Source: Lutimonas vermicola (lineage in GTDB: Bacteria > Bacteroidota > Bacteroidia > Flavobacteriales > Flavobacteriaceae). Taken from it: a stretch of 64,000 nucleotides of DNA. The position numbers and the translations under genes are program-made. Shown piece by piece: positions 26,842 through 35,910 of the stretch. Below the pieces are notes generated by a model. The model had not been told where the DNA came from. It was given only the letters and a program-made list of their open reading frames with translations, and made no database searches. Each line of letters opens with the position of its first letter. Position 1 is the first letter of the stretch. The DNA is taken from assembly GCF_038433205.1 (NCBI RefSeq), contig NZ_JBCDNA010000002.1:62001-126000 (forward strand), in the 5' to 3' direction.

Positions 26842-27873
26842 CTAATTTTGTTTGGACAATTCCCTGTACTTTGTTTTGACAATATCATAGGTTTCTTTTT
26901 TATTCCTGTCTATATCCAGAATTCCCCAATACTCTTCGTTGGGGCTTCCATCATAAGGCACACCTGTGCTATTGGGGGCCCATCCGCCAATATCCTGAAC
27001 TTCATTATTGCCGGCTTTCCACCATTCATCTGCAAATGCAAATAAAGTTACACCCGAACACACTTCCGTATGACTAAAAACGCTTTCCAGTATTTTGGCA
27101 TTTGCGGCAGCCTGGGCTTTTTCATTAACGCCTTGTTCATAGCCTGCTTTCGTGATCGTCATATAACTATCCCCTCCGGCTTCAGATAAGTACATGGGTT
27201 TTGAACTTATGCTTTCCCATTGAGAATATATTTCTCCCGGTTCATCCCAGCGATAGACATTCATGCCCCAAACGTCGATATTCGGGCATGAAGCCAGTGC
27301 CAATGCATCAGGCAATTCACCATGAGCCGTAGTTACAGGGTGAGAAGCATCTTGTTTCTTAATAAGTCCGGCTGCATTATTCAGTGCGGTATACCAGTTT
27401 TTAACATCCCCATTAAACCATTGCGGGTGATAATTATATTCATTGCCAAGTTCCCATAGCAATATGGCTTTATGGTCCTTGTAGGTATTGACATAATCGA
27501 TAAAGGTACCGGAAACCATATCAAACTTTCCCCCCTGATCAAATCCAAAGCCCATAATAATTTTTATGCCTGCAGCATCTATTTCGTCCAAAACGGCCTT
27601 ATCATCAATAGGTTGATAAACTCTCACTGTATTTATACCAGCTTCCACCATTAGCGCTAAATCCTGAGTCAGGTTGCTAAAATTCCTTTTATCACTGCCC
27701 TTCGGGACAGGATTATAACAGATACCCCTTATTAAATAAGGGCTGCCATCGACCATAATTTGACGCCCTGAAATTTTTATTTCACCAGAGCCCTCGGGCG
27801 ACAGGCATGAGTTCATGGAACCTACCAACAGAAAAGACACAACTGTACATATAATAAAACTAGTCTTACTCAT
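26842..27873 (-). CDS. Clan GH-A glycoside hydrolase-like lipoprotein, family unassigned
   Basis: 343 residues; signal with Cys23 (MNSC) as likely lipidation site. The start of the barrel (VDGSPYLIRGICYNPVP) looks like the TIM domain of GH2/GH5-type enzymes. Strand-4 motif LWELGNEYN gives a candidate acid/base E145 and strand-7 motif MYLSEAGGD a candidate nucleophile E231, the standard clan GH-A pair. I cannot place it in a named family from memory: GH2-like, GH5-like, GH158 and GH72-like were considered. Its start codon directly follows the GH17 lipoprotein stop, inside the beta-glucan operon, so a beta-glucan substrate is likely. Confidence 0.72.
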   Translation of the reverse strand: MSKTSFIICTVVSFLLVGSMNSCLSPEGSGEIKISGRQIMVDGSPYLIRGICYNPVPKGSDKRNFSNLTQDLALMVEAGINTVRVYQPIDDKAVLDEIDAAGIKIIMGFGFDQGGKFDMVSGTFIDYVNTYKDHKAILLWELGNEYNYHPQWFNGDVKNWYTALNNAAGLIKKQDASHPVTTAHGELPDALALASCPNIDVWGMNVYRWDEPGEIYSQWESISSKPMYLSEAGGDSYMTITKAGYEQGVNEKAQAAANAKILESVFSHTEVCSGVTLFAFADEWWKAGNNEVQDIGGWAPNSTGVPYDGSPNEEYWGILDIDRNKKETYDIVKTKYRELSKQN

Positions 27874-29187
27874 TTATTCTTCGCTTTTTTTTGCAATTTC
27901 AATTGCAGTTGGTGGTACCAATACGGTGTTCATCATTGCTTCTTTGTCTCCTTCAAATGTTTTGGTTATAGGCTTCCCGTCTCTTGTCAGGCCCTCAAAA
28001 TTTCCATGATCAACCATCTCCCATAAGGCATATTTCGCTTGACCATCCTGAGTGATCAAACCAAAGTGATTTTCAGATCCTTTTTCGTTCTTTGAATCTT
28101 TCCATGGCTCATTAAAACCTTCAAAGAAAAAACAAGAAATCCCTTTCTCATTGGTCCACTCACGCATCAATTTATAATACATGGCCTCCTTATATTCATC
28201 AGTTGCCCTCGAGCCCGTATCGCCGTAAAAGCCATCCGACACAGTTGCCCATCCTGTTTCACCAATATGAATTGGCTTTTGAACACCTATACTCTTCATA
28301 TAATTTGAAACACTGTCATATTGAGATATGGCAAACTCTTTGGCACGCAGCATGGCAGCATCTATCTTTTGAATATCCGACAGGCCTTCTTCATCCTCGG
28401 GAACTCCCCAAAAATCAGGATTATAATGTGTATTGTGATAAGGATAGGTATGCATGGAGACATAATCCACTGCACGATACAATTTTTCAAGATCCTCGGT
28501 ATGGTATTCAGTACCTAACCCACCCCATGAGGCAAAATCATCAGAACTTGTAATCCATAGGTCTTTTGAAAGTTTTCCGGTTTCTTTTAACTCCTGCAGA
28601 TGATTGACCCATTTTAAAATTACCGCAGGTTGCACGTAATAAGTGGCGGCCCATTTTACCATGGCTTCATTTCCTACAGCAATTACTTTCACAATATCAG
28701 GATATTTATTTGCCAGATGCACTGCTACCAGAATTTGTGACGCATTGGTTTCACTTTCGACTTCATGATCGGGAGGAAGATCTGTCCAGGCATTTTTACA
28801 ATCGATCCATGCGCCCAGCATCACATACATTTCAAACTCCGGATCTTCTTGTTTTAATTCACTTATGGCTTTTAAAAGGTTAGTAGCTTGTGCTAAGTGC
28901 ACCTTATAGGTGCGCACAATTTTAACACCCATTGCTGCCAGAATCTTCATGTCTTCTTTCAGCTGGTCTATGGCCGGTTCAATACCGTGATCAACATTTC
29001 TATAACCTCCGTAAGACATGGCTAAATAATCCGGGTTTCCTAAAATGTCAGCGGCCGTAAGCTCTTTTTCCTTATTCATGTTTGTGTCATTAATCACCTC
29101 ATTTCCTTTTTTATCATATTTATTTACACATCCAAAAATGGCAATTAAAGTGCCTAGCAGGAGAATATTTTTTAAACTAAATTTCAT
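27874..29187 (-). CDS. GH17 beta-1,3-glucanase, lipoprotein
   Basis: 437 residues from the ATG at 29187; a GTG at 29196 overlaps the preceding stop by one base. Lipoprotein signal with lipobox IFGC. GH17 features: VKIVRTYK, MYVMLGAWIDC, IAVGNEAM (acid/base E174), VSMHTYPY, HIGETGWA (nucleophile E310) and FFFEGFNEPWKD. The only one of four GH17 domains in this locus with an export signal, so it should work in the periplasm or at the surface as endo-beta-1,3-glucanase. About 60 residues at the C terminus follow the catalytic barrel. Its stop directly precedes the ATG of the next gene. Confidence 0.9.
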   Translation of the reverse strand: MKFSLKNILLLGTLIAIFGCVNKYDKKGNEVINDTNMNKEKELTAADILGNPDYLAMSYGGYRNVDHGIEPAIDQLKEDMKILAAMGVKIVRTYKVHLAQATNLLKAISELKQEDPEFEMYVMLGAWIDCKNAWTDLPPDHEVESETNASQILVAVHLANKYPDIVKVIAVGNEAMVKWAATYYVQPAVILKWVNHLQELKETGKLSKDLWITSSDDFASWGGLGTEYHTEDLEKLYRAVDYVSMHTYPYHNTHYNPDFWGVPEDEEGLSDIQKIDAAMLRAKEFAISQYDSVSNYMKSIGVQKPIHIGETGWATVSDGFYGDTGSRATDEYKEAMYYKLMREWTNEKGISCFFFEGFNEPWKDSKNEKGSENHFGLITQDGQAKYALWEMVDHGNFEGLTRDGKPITKTFEGDKEAMMNTVLVPPTAIEIAKKSEE

Positions 29188-29195
29188 TTTGTTCA

Positions 29196-32100
29196 CTACT
29201 TTTTAAATGAAACAACAATCTGACTGATTTCTCCTGTTCTTTCAAAAACTTTTTTACTTGTCTGATAATCAATATATAAGTCTGAAAATTCAAGCGCGGG
29301 ACCTTCATGAAACGAGACTTTTAAACCTTCTTTTTCGGATAATTTATAAATGATTGGAATCTGACAATAAGTAAAACCAAGAGATCCCTTGTCTACTTCA
29401 ATCTCCTTTTCTTTTTTGTCAACATCAATATACCTGAATGCCACAGGTTCTTTTAAAAACTCCTCTTTTCGGAGCAAACGAGGATAGAAAAAAAGTTTCC
29501 CATCCGAAACAAACACTCCCAGTTCACCGAATCTGCTCAAAATATCTTCCTTGACCTGCCCTGTCATACCAGGCTGCTGTGCCCCTTTATTGGCGGGGGT
29601 GTGCGAATACGGGTCAGTAGGAAAAGCACCGTATAGTTCAGGTGATTTATGAACTCCTATACCTTCATTTGCCTCATAATAATGATCCAATAATCTTCCG
29701 ATGGTAACTTCGTCCAAGCCCTTCTTGATGGCAGACAAACAAGTTTCCTGAATGCTTAAAACCAATTTTGATACCATGTGCCAATAAATAGAACCTAATC
29801 CCTCATATCCGAAAAATGTGCCTGATCTTCCGGTAAATGATTTATGGTCAAAAATTCCTTCAAAAACATCTAAAAGATACTGAGTATCCTTTTGTACCAG
29901 GGATTCGTATGTTTCAGGCAATCCCGCCAGGGCTTTCTTTAAACTATCTGCATTGTTAAATGTTCCGTTAAAGTGAAAGATCCCCTTCGCATCTTTTTCA
30001 ATGACCTGCTTGTTGCCATCTTGTAATAGCTTTTGTAATAATGCTGATGCTTTTACTTTTTCGGCAGGTATATTATTCTTGACATCAAACCTTGGCAATT
30101 CTTTATCGGGGTATAATATATAACTGTATTGATCCGGCCTGAACAAAGCACTGTTTTTCAATGCATCCAGTAACTCCAGCGAAGTTTCTCCAGAAATATA
30201 TCCGGAACTTAAAACAGCAACCTGACCTTCTAACATTTCTGGCAGATATGAAATAGAAACTTCTGAATCATTCTCTACAGTCATTAAATTGTAGGCATGG
30301 AACAGCTTATCTTCCCTTTTATTTGCGTCTATGGTGTGGTCCAAGAATCGTTTTGAAATTTCCAAAAAGCGCAGCAGATCGTTTTTCGAGATGTAATCCT
30401 TATCGCTTGAAAAACCATTATCATAAATTCCCGTTCTAAATTCACTTGCGGCATTTCCAAGGCCATCGAGCACACCCTTTCGGTCTTTATCCGATACATT
30501 TCCTGAAAGTATCTGTTCATTTTCTACAAAGGTTGTAAGGACCTTATTAAAAAATAATGTCAGTTCCACAGAAATTTCGTTGCTCTTTACAGGCGAGTTT
30601 TTGACGATTCCTTCAAAGAAATTCAAAAACCTCCTGAGGTAGTACAGGGTCACCATTGAGACACCGTTTCCTACCAAAGCATTGTTGGCATCATTCCATT
30701 CAGGTCTTTGTGTATTCATCCATATTCCAGCTTCGGGAATAAAGTTTGAAACTTTTGCCAGTACGGTTGCCAATAACTTTTCAATGAGGTTTACCTTGTA
30801 GATAAAATAGTTTTCATCTCTGAGTAAGGCGCCGTCAGCACCCAATTCCACTCTTTTTTGAGCAATTCTTTCGTCTGATTCATGATCAAAATCAATGGTG
30901 TCTTTTGGGTTTGACAAGATATCAGCATAACTTTTAATTCTGTATGGGACATTGGCATAAACAAAAATATCCTGATCAAAGTAAGCCGACAGACGACCCG
31001 GGTAATAATGCTCAATAAACTCTAAAAACTTCAACAGGTAGATAATTTGATGATCTCCCCAATACCCTATATACGACCAAGGATCGTCTGGTTCAATGGT
31101 CTCCCAGTCGAACCCATCCTTTGTAACCCGGTAAGGATTATAACCATCAAACGTTGTTGCGTTTAAAAATTTATGGATCATGCCATCAATAAACTCTGGA
31201 TATGAATGTGCCAAAGCTTCCCAGTTTTGAAAAATATCTCTCCAGTTACCTTCATAATCCAATATTTTTGAACCGTCTATCTCATTTGTCGTATTGATCG
31301 AAAACCTGTTCCATGGCCTGCTTGGATCACCGTGTCTCCTGCTAAATTTCAAAGGCATGTATTCAATGGCAAGCCTTTTGAAATTTTTATCCGCATCATT
31401 TTGAGCCAAATTTTTCAGATGAAAGAGGGTAAAGGTCTCAGGAAGATTATGCAGAAGTTCTTCCTTTTTCTTAAACACTTTCTTATTGGCTACTTCAAGG
31501 TATTTTACAAAATCCCATTTTTCTATTTTATAACCATCATCAAAAATTCCGCCACGCATAATGTTAAAAAGGGTATTGGAAAAATGCCTTGTATTCATCA
31601 ATTTATCTGCCGTTAACTGCACGCCATCAGCAGCGGCATTCAACTCCAGTAAATTTCTTGATCCCAATTCAATATCTTCCTGAACAAGCGCATGAAGGTC
31701 TTTCCCGCTTTGAATCAATTCAGAAATTTCACTAATATGAACCATGGTTTGGTTGACATTGGCAACCTGTATCCATTTCTTTTCAGCATGGGGTTCTAAA
31801 GTGATGGAAGAACAAACAAAATAAGCCCCTTTTTCGGCTTTAACATCTACTTCCTGAGTAATTCCTTCCCCTTTTCTAAATTTATCCAGTTGCAAAGAAG
31901 ACAGTAAATATGTTGGATTCTCTATTCCAGAGGACCAAACTACAGTTGCTTTTAGAGCCTCACTGGGCTCGGCTTTATCCACAATTATTGCACTTAAAGC
32001 ATAAATACCTATGCCAACTCCCGGCTCCAATTCGCTTTTTTTGTAGGCATCAACCAAATTACTTCTGTCATTTTGCAAACCGGCATTAACACCATATGGC

Positions 32101-32654
32101 AGTATATTCTGAATACCATCTATAAGTCTCACTTCAGCGACCGAGGAACCTTCATTGATTAAAGTTGATTTTTTTACAAACCCGAATTTATTGCTTGAAT
32201 TCCATTGGTATCTAAAAGTAAGACCCAAATCTTTATTTGATTCTTCAAAAATCACCTTATTTCCAAAGGTGTTTTTATATAAATTTCTTTGGATTTTATA
32301 AATGCCAGAATACCTGTTGGAAAATGGCTCCCACAGGTAGGTTTTGCCTTCTTTATGAACCTGCAAAATCGTTTTACTCCCTGTAATTTCTGCCGATTCT
32401 GTAATTTTGTCATCTGTGTAATACGGAAATAACGAAGATTCAGCATCCTTTCTGCCAGCCGTCAGGCCTCCATTACTCGAAATAAACATCCAATGGTTTG
32501 AGTCGCTTACAATACTCATAAAAAAAGGCCTCATCGCCTCATTATTGGAAATTTTATAATAATTTTCACCATCAAAATGAATGAATTCACCCTTTATTTC
32601 CCTTGTGTCAAAGGAAATTTTATTATTTCCTGCATATATTTGATTCGCACTCAT
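29196..32654 (-). CDS. GH149-type beta-1,3-glucan/oligoglucan phosphorylase (GH94/149/161 group)
   Basis: 1152 residues, no signal peptide, so cytoplasmic. The size and layout (N-terminal beta-sandwich with HWMFISSNGGLTAGRKD, then an (alpha/alpha)6 barrel) fit GH149 beta-1,3-oligoglucan phosphorylases. Conserved-looking motifs: SRPWNRFSI (446-454), YEGNWRDIFQNWEAL (467-481), YIGYWGDHQIIYLLKF (528-543), FFGYEGLGSIYWH, and GMTGQVKEDILSRFG, which recalls GH94. Expected reaction: laminari-oligosaccharide plus phosphate to glucose-1-phosphate. GH161, a sister family with the same activity, is the main alternative. Confidence 0.83.
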   Translation of the reverse strand: MSANQIYAGNNKISFDTREIKGEFIHFDGENYYKISNNEAMRPFFMSIVSDSNHWMFISSNGGLTAGRKDAESSLFPYYTDDKITESAEITGSKTILQVHKEGKTYLWEPFSNRYSGIYKIQRNLYKNTFGNKVIFEESNKDLGLTFRYQWNSSNKFGFVKKSTLINEGSSVAEVRLIDGIQNILPYGVNAGLQNDRSNLVDAYKKSELEPGVGIGIYALSAIIVDKAEPSEALKATVVWSSGIENPTYLLSSLQLDKFRKGEGITQEVDVKAEKGAYFVCSSITLEPHAEKKWIQVANVNQTMVHISEISELIQSGKDLHALVQEDIELGSRNLLELNAAADGVQLTADKLMNTRHFSNTLFNIMRGGIFDDGYKIEKWDFVKYLEVANKKVFKKKEELLHNLPETFTLFHLKNLAQNDADKNFKRLAIEYMPLKFSRRHGDPSRPWNRFSINTTNEIDGSKILDYEGNWRDIFQNWEALAHSYPEFIDGMIHKFLNATTFDGYNPYRVTKDGFDWETIEPDDPWSYIGYWGDHQIIYLLKFLEFIEHYYPGRLSAYFDQDIFVYANVPYRIKSYADILSNPKDTIDFDHESDERIAQKRVELGADGALLRDENYFIYKVNLIEKLLATVLAKVSNFIPEAGIWMNTQRPEWNDANNALVGNGVSMVTLYYLRRFLNFFEGIVKNSPVKSNEISVELTLFFNKVLTTFVENEQILSGNVSDKDRKGVLDGLGNAASEFRTGIYDNGFSSDKDYISKNDLLRFLEISKRFLDHTIDANKREDKLFHAYNLMTVENDSEVSISYLPEMLEGQVAVLSSGYISGETSLELLDALKNSALFRPDQYSYILYPDKELPRFDVKNNIPAEKVKASALLQKLLQDGNKQVIEKDAKGIFHFNGTFNNADSLKKALAGLPETYESLVQKDTQYLLDVFEGIFDHKSFTGRSGTFFGYEGLGSIYWHMVSKLVLSIQETCLSAIKKGLDEVTIGRLLDHYYEANEGIGVHKSPELYGAFPTDPYSHTPANKGAQQPGMTGQVKEDILSRFGELGVFVSDGKLFFYPRLLRKEEFLKEPVAFRYIDVDKKEKEIEVDKGSLGFTYCQIPIIYKLSEKEGLKVSFHEGPALEFSDLYIDYQTSKKVFERTGEISQIVVSFKK

Positions 32655-32723
32655 GATTCATTATTTAGCAGCCCCGGTAATTTTTACAATTGTTATTGCT
32701 TCAGGCTGATTAAACTTCTTATA

Positions 32724-34235
32724 TCAATTGATTAATAATTCTTCCACTTGCTCTAAACTTTTCCCTTTGGTCTCTATCACGTATCTGTTCACAAACACCA
32801 ATGATAACAACGCTAAAACGGCATAAATGGCAAAGGTTAAAGTAGGTCCTAAATTTGTAAGTTCCCATGGAAAGAATTGTGTAACTGTATAGCTCACCAA
32901 AGAGTTAAAGAACCCGACAACCGAAATTGCAATTCCTTTGATATGGCCCGGGAATATTTCTGATAATAAAGTCCACATCACAGGCCCCAGCGAAATTGCA
33001 AAGGCAGCAACATATAATAAAATCGCTATCAGTACAAGTGTTGCATTGATACTGATAAAATTCTTTATTTCATTGCGTTTAAAACTGAACAACTCATCCT
33101 CATTCAATAAGGGGCTAACCGCGGTAAAAATTTCTTTTTGTGAGCTGAATGACTGGCCTTCCAAGGCCGATAAGGCAGCTCTCATTTCTTTGTTTTCAAT
33201 TTTTGACAGCGTCATCTCGTTGACGTCATAAGTAGCATTGTTAAAGGCTAAAGTTGCCATAGATAAGGCAATAGTCATCGCTGCTGTACCAATGATCAGA
33301 AGAGGTTTACGACCTAATTTATCGATAAGCCTTATGGCAACCAATGTGAATAACAAATTTGTCAATCCTACGACAATAGCCTGTAGAAATGAACTGTCTG
33401 TACTACCGCCCGCCTGTTCAAATATGGTTGGCGCGTAATAAAAGATCGCGTTGATACCAGTGATCTGTTGGAAAAATGCAATGCCAAACGCAATGATCAT
33501 GATGGTACTCATTTTGCCTGTGAACAATTCTCTTACTGTACCTGCAGGTTTTTTCTTTGCGATACCCCTTTGAATTTCATCTATGGTAATTTGAGCATAT
33601 TCCTTGCCGCCAATTCTAATCAGGATCTTTCTGGCGATCTCGACAAGATTTAACCTCTGTATCAACCATCTTGGGCTTCTCGGCACAGCAAACAAAGCGA
33701 TAAAATATAAAAATGCAGGTATGGCTTCTACTCCTAGCATCCACCTCCAACTTTCACCTTCCAAATCTTTTAAAAAATAATTGGAAAAGTAGGCTACTGA
33801 TATCCCGATAACAATATTCAATTGATTTAACGAAACCAGACTTCCCCTGAGTTTAGGAGGGGCGATCTCAGCTATATAAATAGGTGCAATTAAAATTGCA
33901 CCACCTATTCCAACTCCACCAATAATCCTGGCAATGACAAAAGTAACGTAAGTTGTAGCAGTTGCCGACCAAATAGCCGATATGGTAAAGAGAATTGCCG
34001 TGAACAACAAAACATTCTTTCTGCCAAAGCGATCACTCATGGGTCCGGCAACAATATTTCCGGCCATGGCACCAAAAATCACACAACCCACTGAAAATCC
34101 CAATTCCCAATCAGACATTTCAAAATACGTCCTGATCCCGCTGATAGCTCCTGAAATTACAGCGCTGTCAAATCCCAGAAGAAAACCTCCCAAGGCTACA
34201 ATAAAACTGATGAAAAGCGTATACGATTTATTCAT
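32724..34235 (-). CDS. MFS sugar porter (SP family) with extended periplasmic loop
   Basis: 503 residues. SP-family signatures: GGFLLGFDSAVISGA, DRFGRKN, PIYIAEIAPPKLRG, VPRSPRWL, FFQQITGINAIFYY, DKLGRKPLL and IETKGKSLEQVEELL. Between TM9 and TM10 there is a hydrophilic insertion of about 65 residues (333-397), much longer than in XylE-like relatives such as the 16923-18380 protein. Located between GH30 and the phosphorylase, so it probably carries glucose or a short gluco-oligosaccharide released in the periplasm. The substrate is inferred from context. Confidence 0.9.
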   Translation of the reverse strand: MNKSYTLFISFIVALGGFLLGFDSAVISGAISGIRTYFEMSDWELGFSVGCVIFGAMAGNIVAGPMSDRFGRKNVLLFTAILFTISAIWSATATTYVTFVIARIIGGVGIGGAILIAPIYIAEIAPPKLRGSLVSLNQLNIVIGISVAYFSNYFLKDLEGESWRWMLGVEAIPAFLYFIALFAVPRSPRWLIQRLNLVEIARKILIRIGGKEYAQITIDEIQRGIAKKKPAGTVRELFTGKMSTIMIIAFGIAFFQQITGINAIFYYAPTIFEQAGGSTDSSFLQAIVVGLTNLLFTLVAIRLIDKLGRKPLLIIGTAAMTIALSMATLAFNNATYDVNEMTLSKIENKEMRAALSALEGQSFSSQKEIFTAVSPLLNEDELFSFKRNEIKNFISINATLVLIAILLYVAAFAISLGPVMWTLLSEIFPGHIKGIAISVVGFFNSLVSYTVTQFFPWELTNLGPTLTFAIYAVLALLSLVFVNRYVIETKGKSLEQVEELLIN

Positions 34236-34275
34236 AAAAGCGAATTTTGGTTCATTGATGTAGTATTCAGTATTT

Positions 34276-35787
34276 CTATTTTAATACAATAGTCTGGATA
34301 GCATGTGCCGGCATAGATAATTTGGCTGTTTTTCCTTCAAGACTCAACATATAATCAAGTTCGTTGTCACTTTCATTCATCGCGACAATAACGATACTGC
34401 CATCAGTATTTAAAAATGAAGTAGCACTCAGCTTATTAGCCGTTGTTCCTGTTGAAATTCTTTTGGCTCCGGGGCGAATGAATTTTGAAAAATGACCTAT
34501 GTAATAATACGATCGCGTAAATGTCAATTCCCCTGTTTTTGTATCTCCGTGAACAGGAGCAAAACAAAGGTTTCCTACATGGTTAGGCCCTCCGGTCTCA
34601 TCCAGCAATATATTCCAGTCGGTCCAGGCAACTGTGCCATTGTTGAAATCATTGATCATCGCTTTGCCATATCTTTCGGCCAATTTCGGATCATCATTTT
34701 TTAACCTCTCCAAATCATACCGCTCATTGCAACCTTCGGTAAAAATCAATTTCTTATCGGGGTATGCCTCATTGACTGCGGCAACATTTTTGAACATTGG
34801 CATTCCGTCTTTCCAGTCTTCATACCAGTGAAACCCGGTTCCCCAAACGTATTTGTTTGCCTCGGGATCGCTAAGGATAACATTGGCCCTTTCAAATAAG
34901 AGGTCTCTGTTGTGATCCCAAACGATTACTTTCTTATCCCCCATCCCGGACTTTTCAAGAGTGGGCCCTAAATAATTCTTTAAAAAATCTCGTTCTTCCT
35001 CAGCCGTATAGACACATGACTCCCAGGTTTGAACCGCCATAGGTTCATTTTGAATGCTCAGGCCCCAGATAGGAATTCCTTCCTTCTCATACGCTTCGAT
35101 AAATTTGACATAATAATTGGCCCAGGACTGGAAGAATTCAGGTTTCAACTTTCCTCCCTGTAGCATATTTCCATTTGTTTTCATAAACGCAGGCGGGCTC
35201 CAGGGACTTGCAAACATGAGCAAGTCACCTCCTGCAGCTTCAATCGCTTTTTTGGTAAACGGAAGCCTGTATTTTCTATCATGATCAATATTAAAAGTCT
35301 TTAGTTCTGCATCTCCTTCTTCGATATAGGTATAACTACCACTGGAAAAATCACAGCTATGAATAATGGTCCTTGACAATGAATATCCGATTCCCTTATC
35401 GATGCTGTAATAAGCCTCCATAAAAAGATCCTGTTGGTCCTTGTTTAATTTATAAAAAGTTTCGGCTGCAGCATCTGTCAGGGCCGCTCCTATACCAACA
35501 AAATCCTGATGTAAACGATCTGTATTGACTAAAATTGAGGCTTCTGTTTCAAGAGGCTGGATAAATTTATCAAAACTCACAGTGCCTGTTTGGCTGAGCT
35601 TAAGGTCTGTACCATGTGCAGTAGTGTATATTTCTGTTTCAGAAATGGATAAAGGAGCCCTTCCACTTTTCTTTTCAGGGGCTTCCTGTAAAGAGGTTTC
35701 TTTTGCAGGGTTTTCACAGGAGGAAATCATCACAGCACTCAATATAAGCCCAATAAATAATTTTAAAGTATTGTTCTTGTCTTTCAT
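34276..35787 (-). CDS. GH30 glycoside hydrolase, lipoprotein (second copy)
   Basis: 503 residues with lipobox ISSC (Cys24) and a short linker. GH30 motifs: FVGIGAALTDAAAET, FASPWSPPAFMK, LSIQNEPM (acid/base E248), IFTEGCNE (nucleophile E351), WTDWNILLDETGGPNH, and GHFSKFIRPGAKRI of the beta side domain. Clearly different in sequence from the GH30 at 25306, so the two likely have distinct linkage or size preferences, for instance beta-1,6-glucanase versus exo-glucosidase. First gene after the intrinsic terminator at 35862-35895, so it may head a second transcription unit. Confidence 0.92.
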   Translation of the reverse strand: MKDKNNTLKLFIGLILSAVMISSCENPAKETSLQEAPEKKSGRAPLSISETEIYTTAHGTDLKLSQTGTVSFDKFIQPLETEASILVNTDRLHQDFVGIGAALTDAAAETFYKLNKDQQDLFMEAYYSIDKGIGYSLSRTIIHSCDFSSGSYTYIEEGDAELKTFNIDHDRKYRLPFTKKAIEAAGGDLLMFASPWSPPAFMKTNGNMLQGGKLKPEFFQSWANYYVKFIEAYEKEGIPIWGLSIQNEPMAVQTWESCVYTAEEERDFLKNYLGPTLEKSGMGDKKVIVWDHNRDLLFERANVILSDPEANKYVWGTGFHWYEDWKDGMPMFKNVAAVNEAYPDKKLIFTEGCNERYDLERLKNDDPKLAERYGKAMINDFNNGTVAWTDWNILLDETGGPNHVGNLCFAPVHGDTKTGELTFTRSYYYIGHFSKFIRPGAKRISTGTTANKLSATSFLNTDGSIVIVAMNESDNELDYMLSLEGKTAKLSMPAHAIQTIVLK

Positions 35788-35807
35788 AAGGTTTGGGTTT
35801 GTTTCAC

Positions 35808-35815
35808 CAAAAGTA
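35808..35815 (-). promoter_or_regulatory. Possible -7 element ahead of the second PUL transcription unit
   Basis: TACTTTTG on the minus strand matches TAnnTTTG exactly and lies 20 bp before the GH30 ATG, downstream of a strong terminator. No TTG at the proper -33 distance was found, and in AT-rich DNA such octamers occur by chance, so this is weak. Confidence 0.3.
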
Positions 35816-35861
35816 AGGTTTAAAATTTATTATTCCCGATACTTTTCCTCCAATATTCAAT

Positions 35862-35895
35862 AAAAAAAGAACGCAAGCCTCCAATGCTTGCGTTC
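35862..35895 (-). terminator. Intrinsic terminator inside the beta-glucan locus
   Basis: On the minus strand GAACGCAAGC-ATTGGAG-GCTTGCGTTC forms a perfect 10-bp stem with a 7-nt loop (35869-35895), followed at once by seven T (35862-35868). It lies 16 bp after the stop codon of the large GH16 gene. It should end or attenuate transcripts of the susC-susD-binding protein-GH16 block and so keep the downstream enzymes at a lower level. Confidence 0.9.
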
Positions 35896-35910
35896 CAAAT
35901 AATAACTAAT

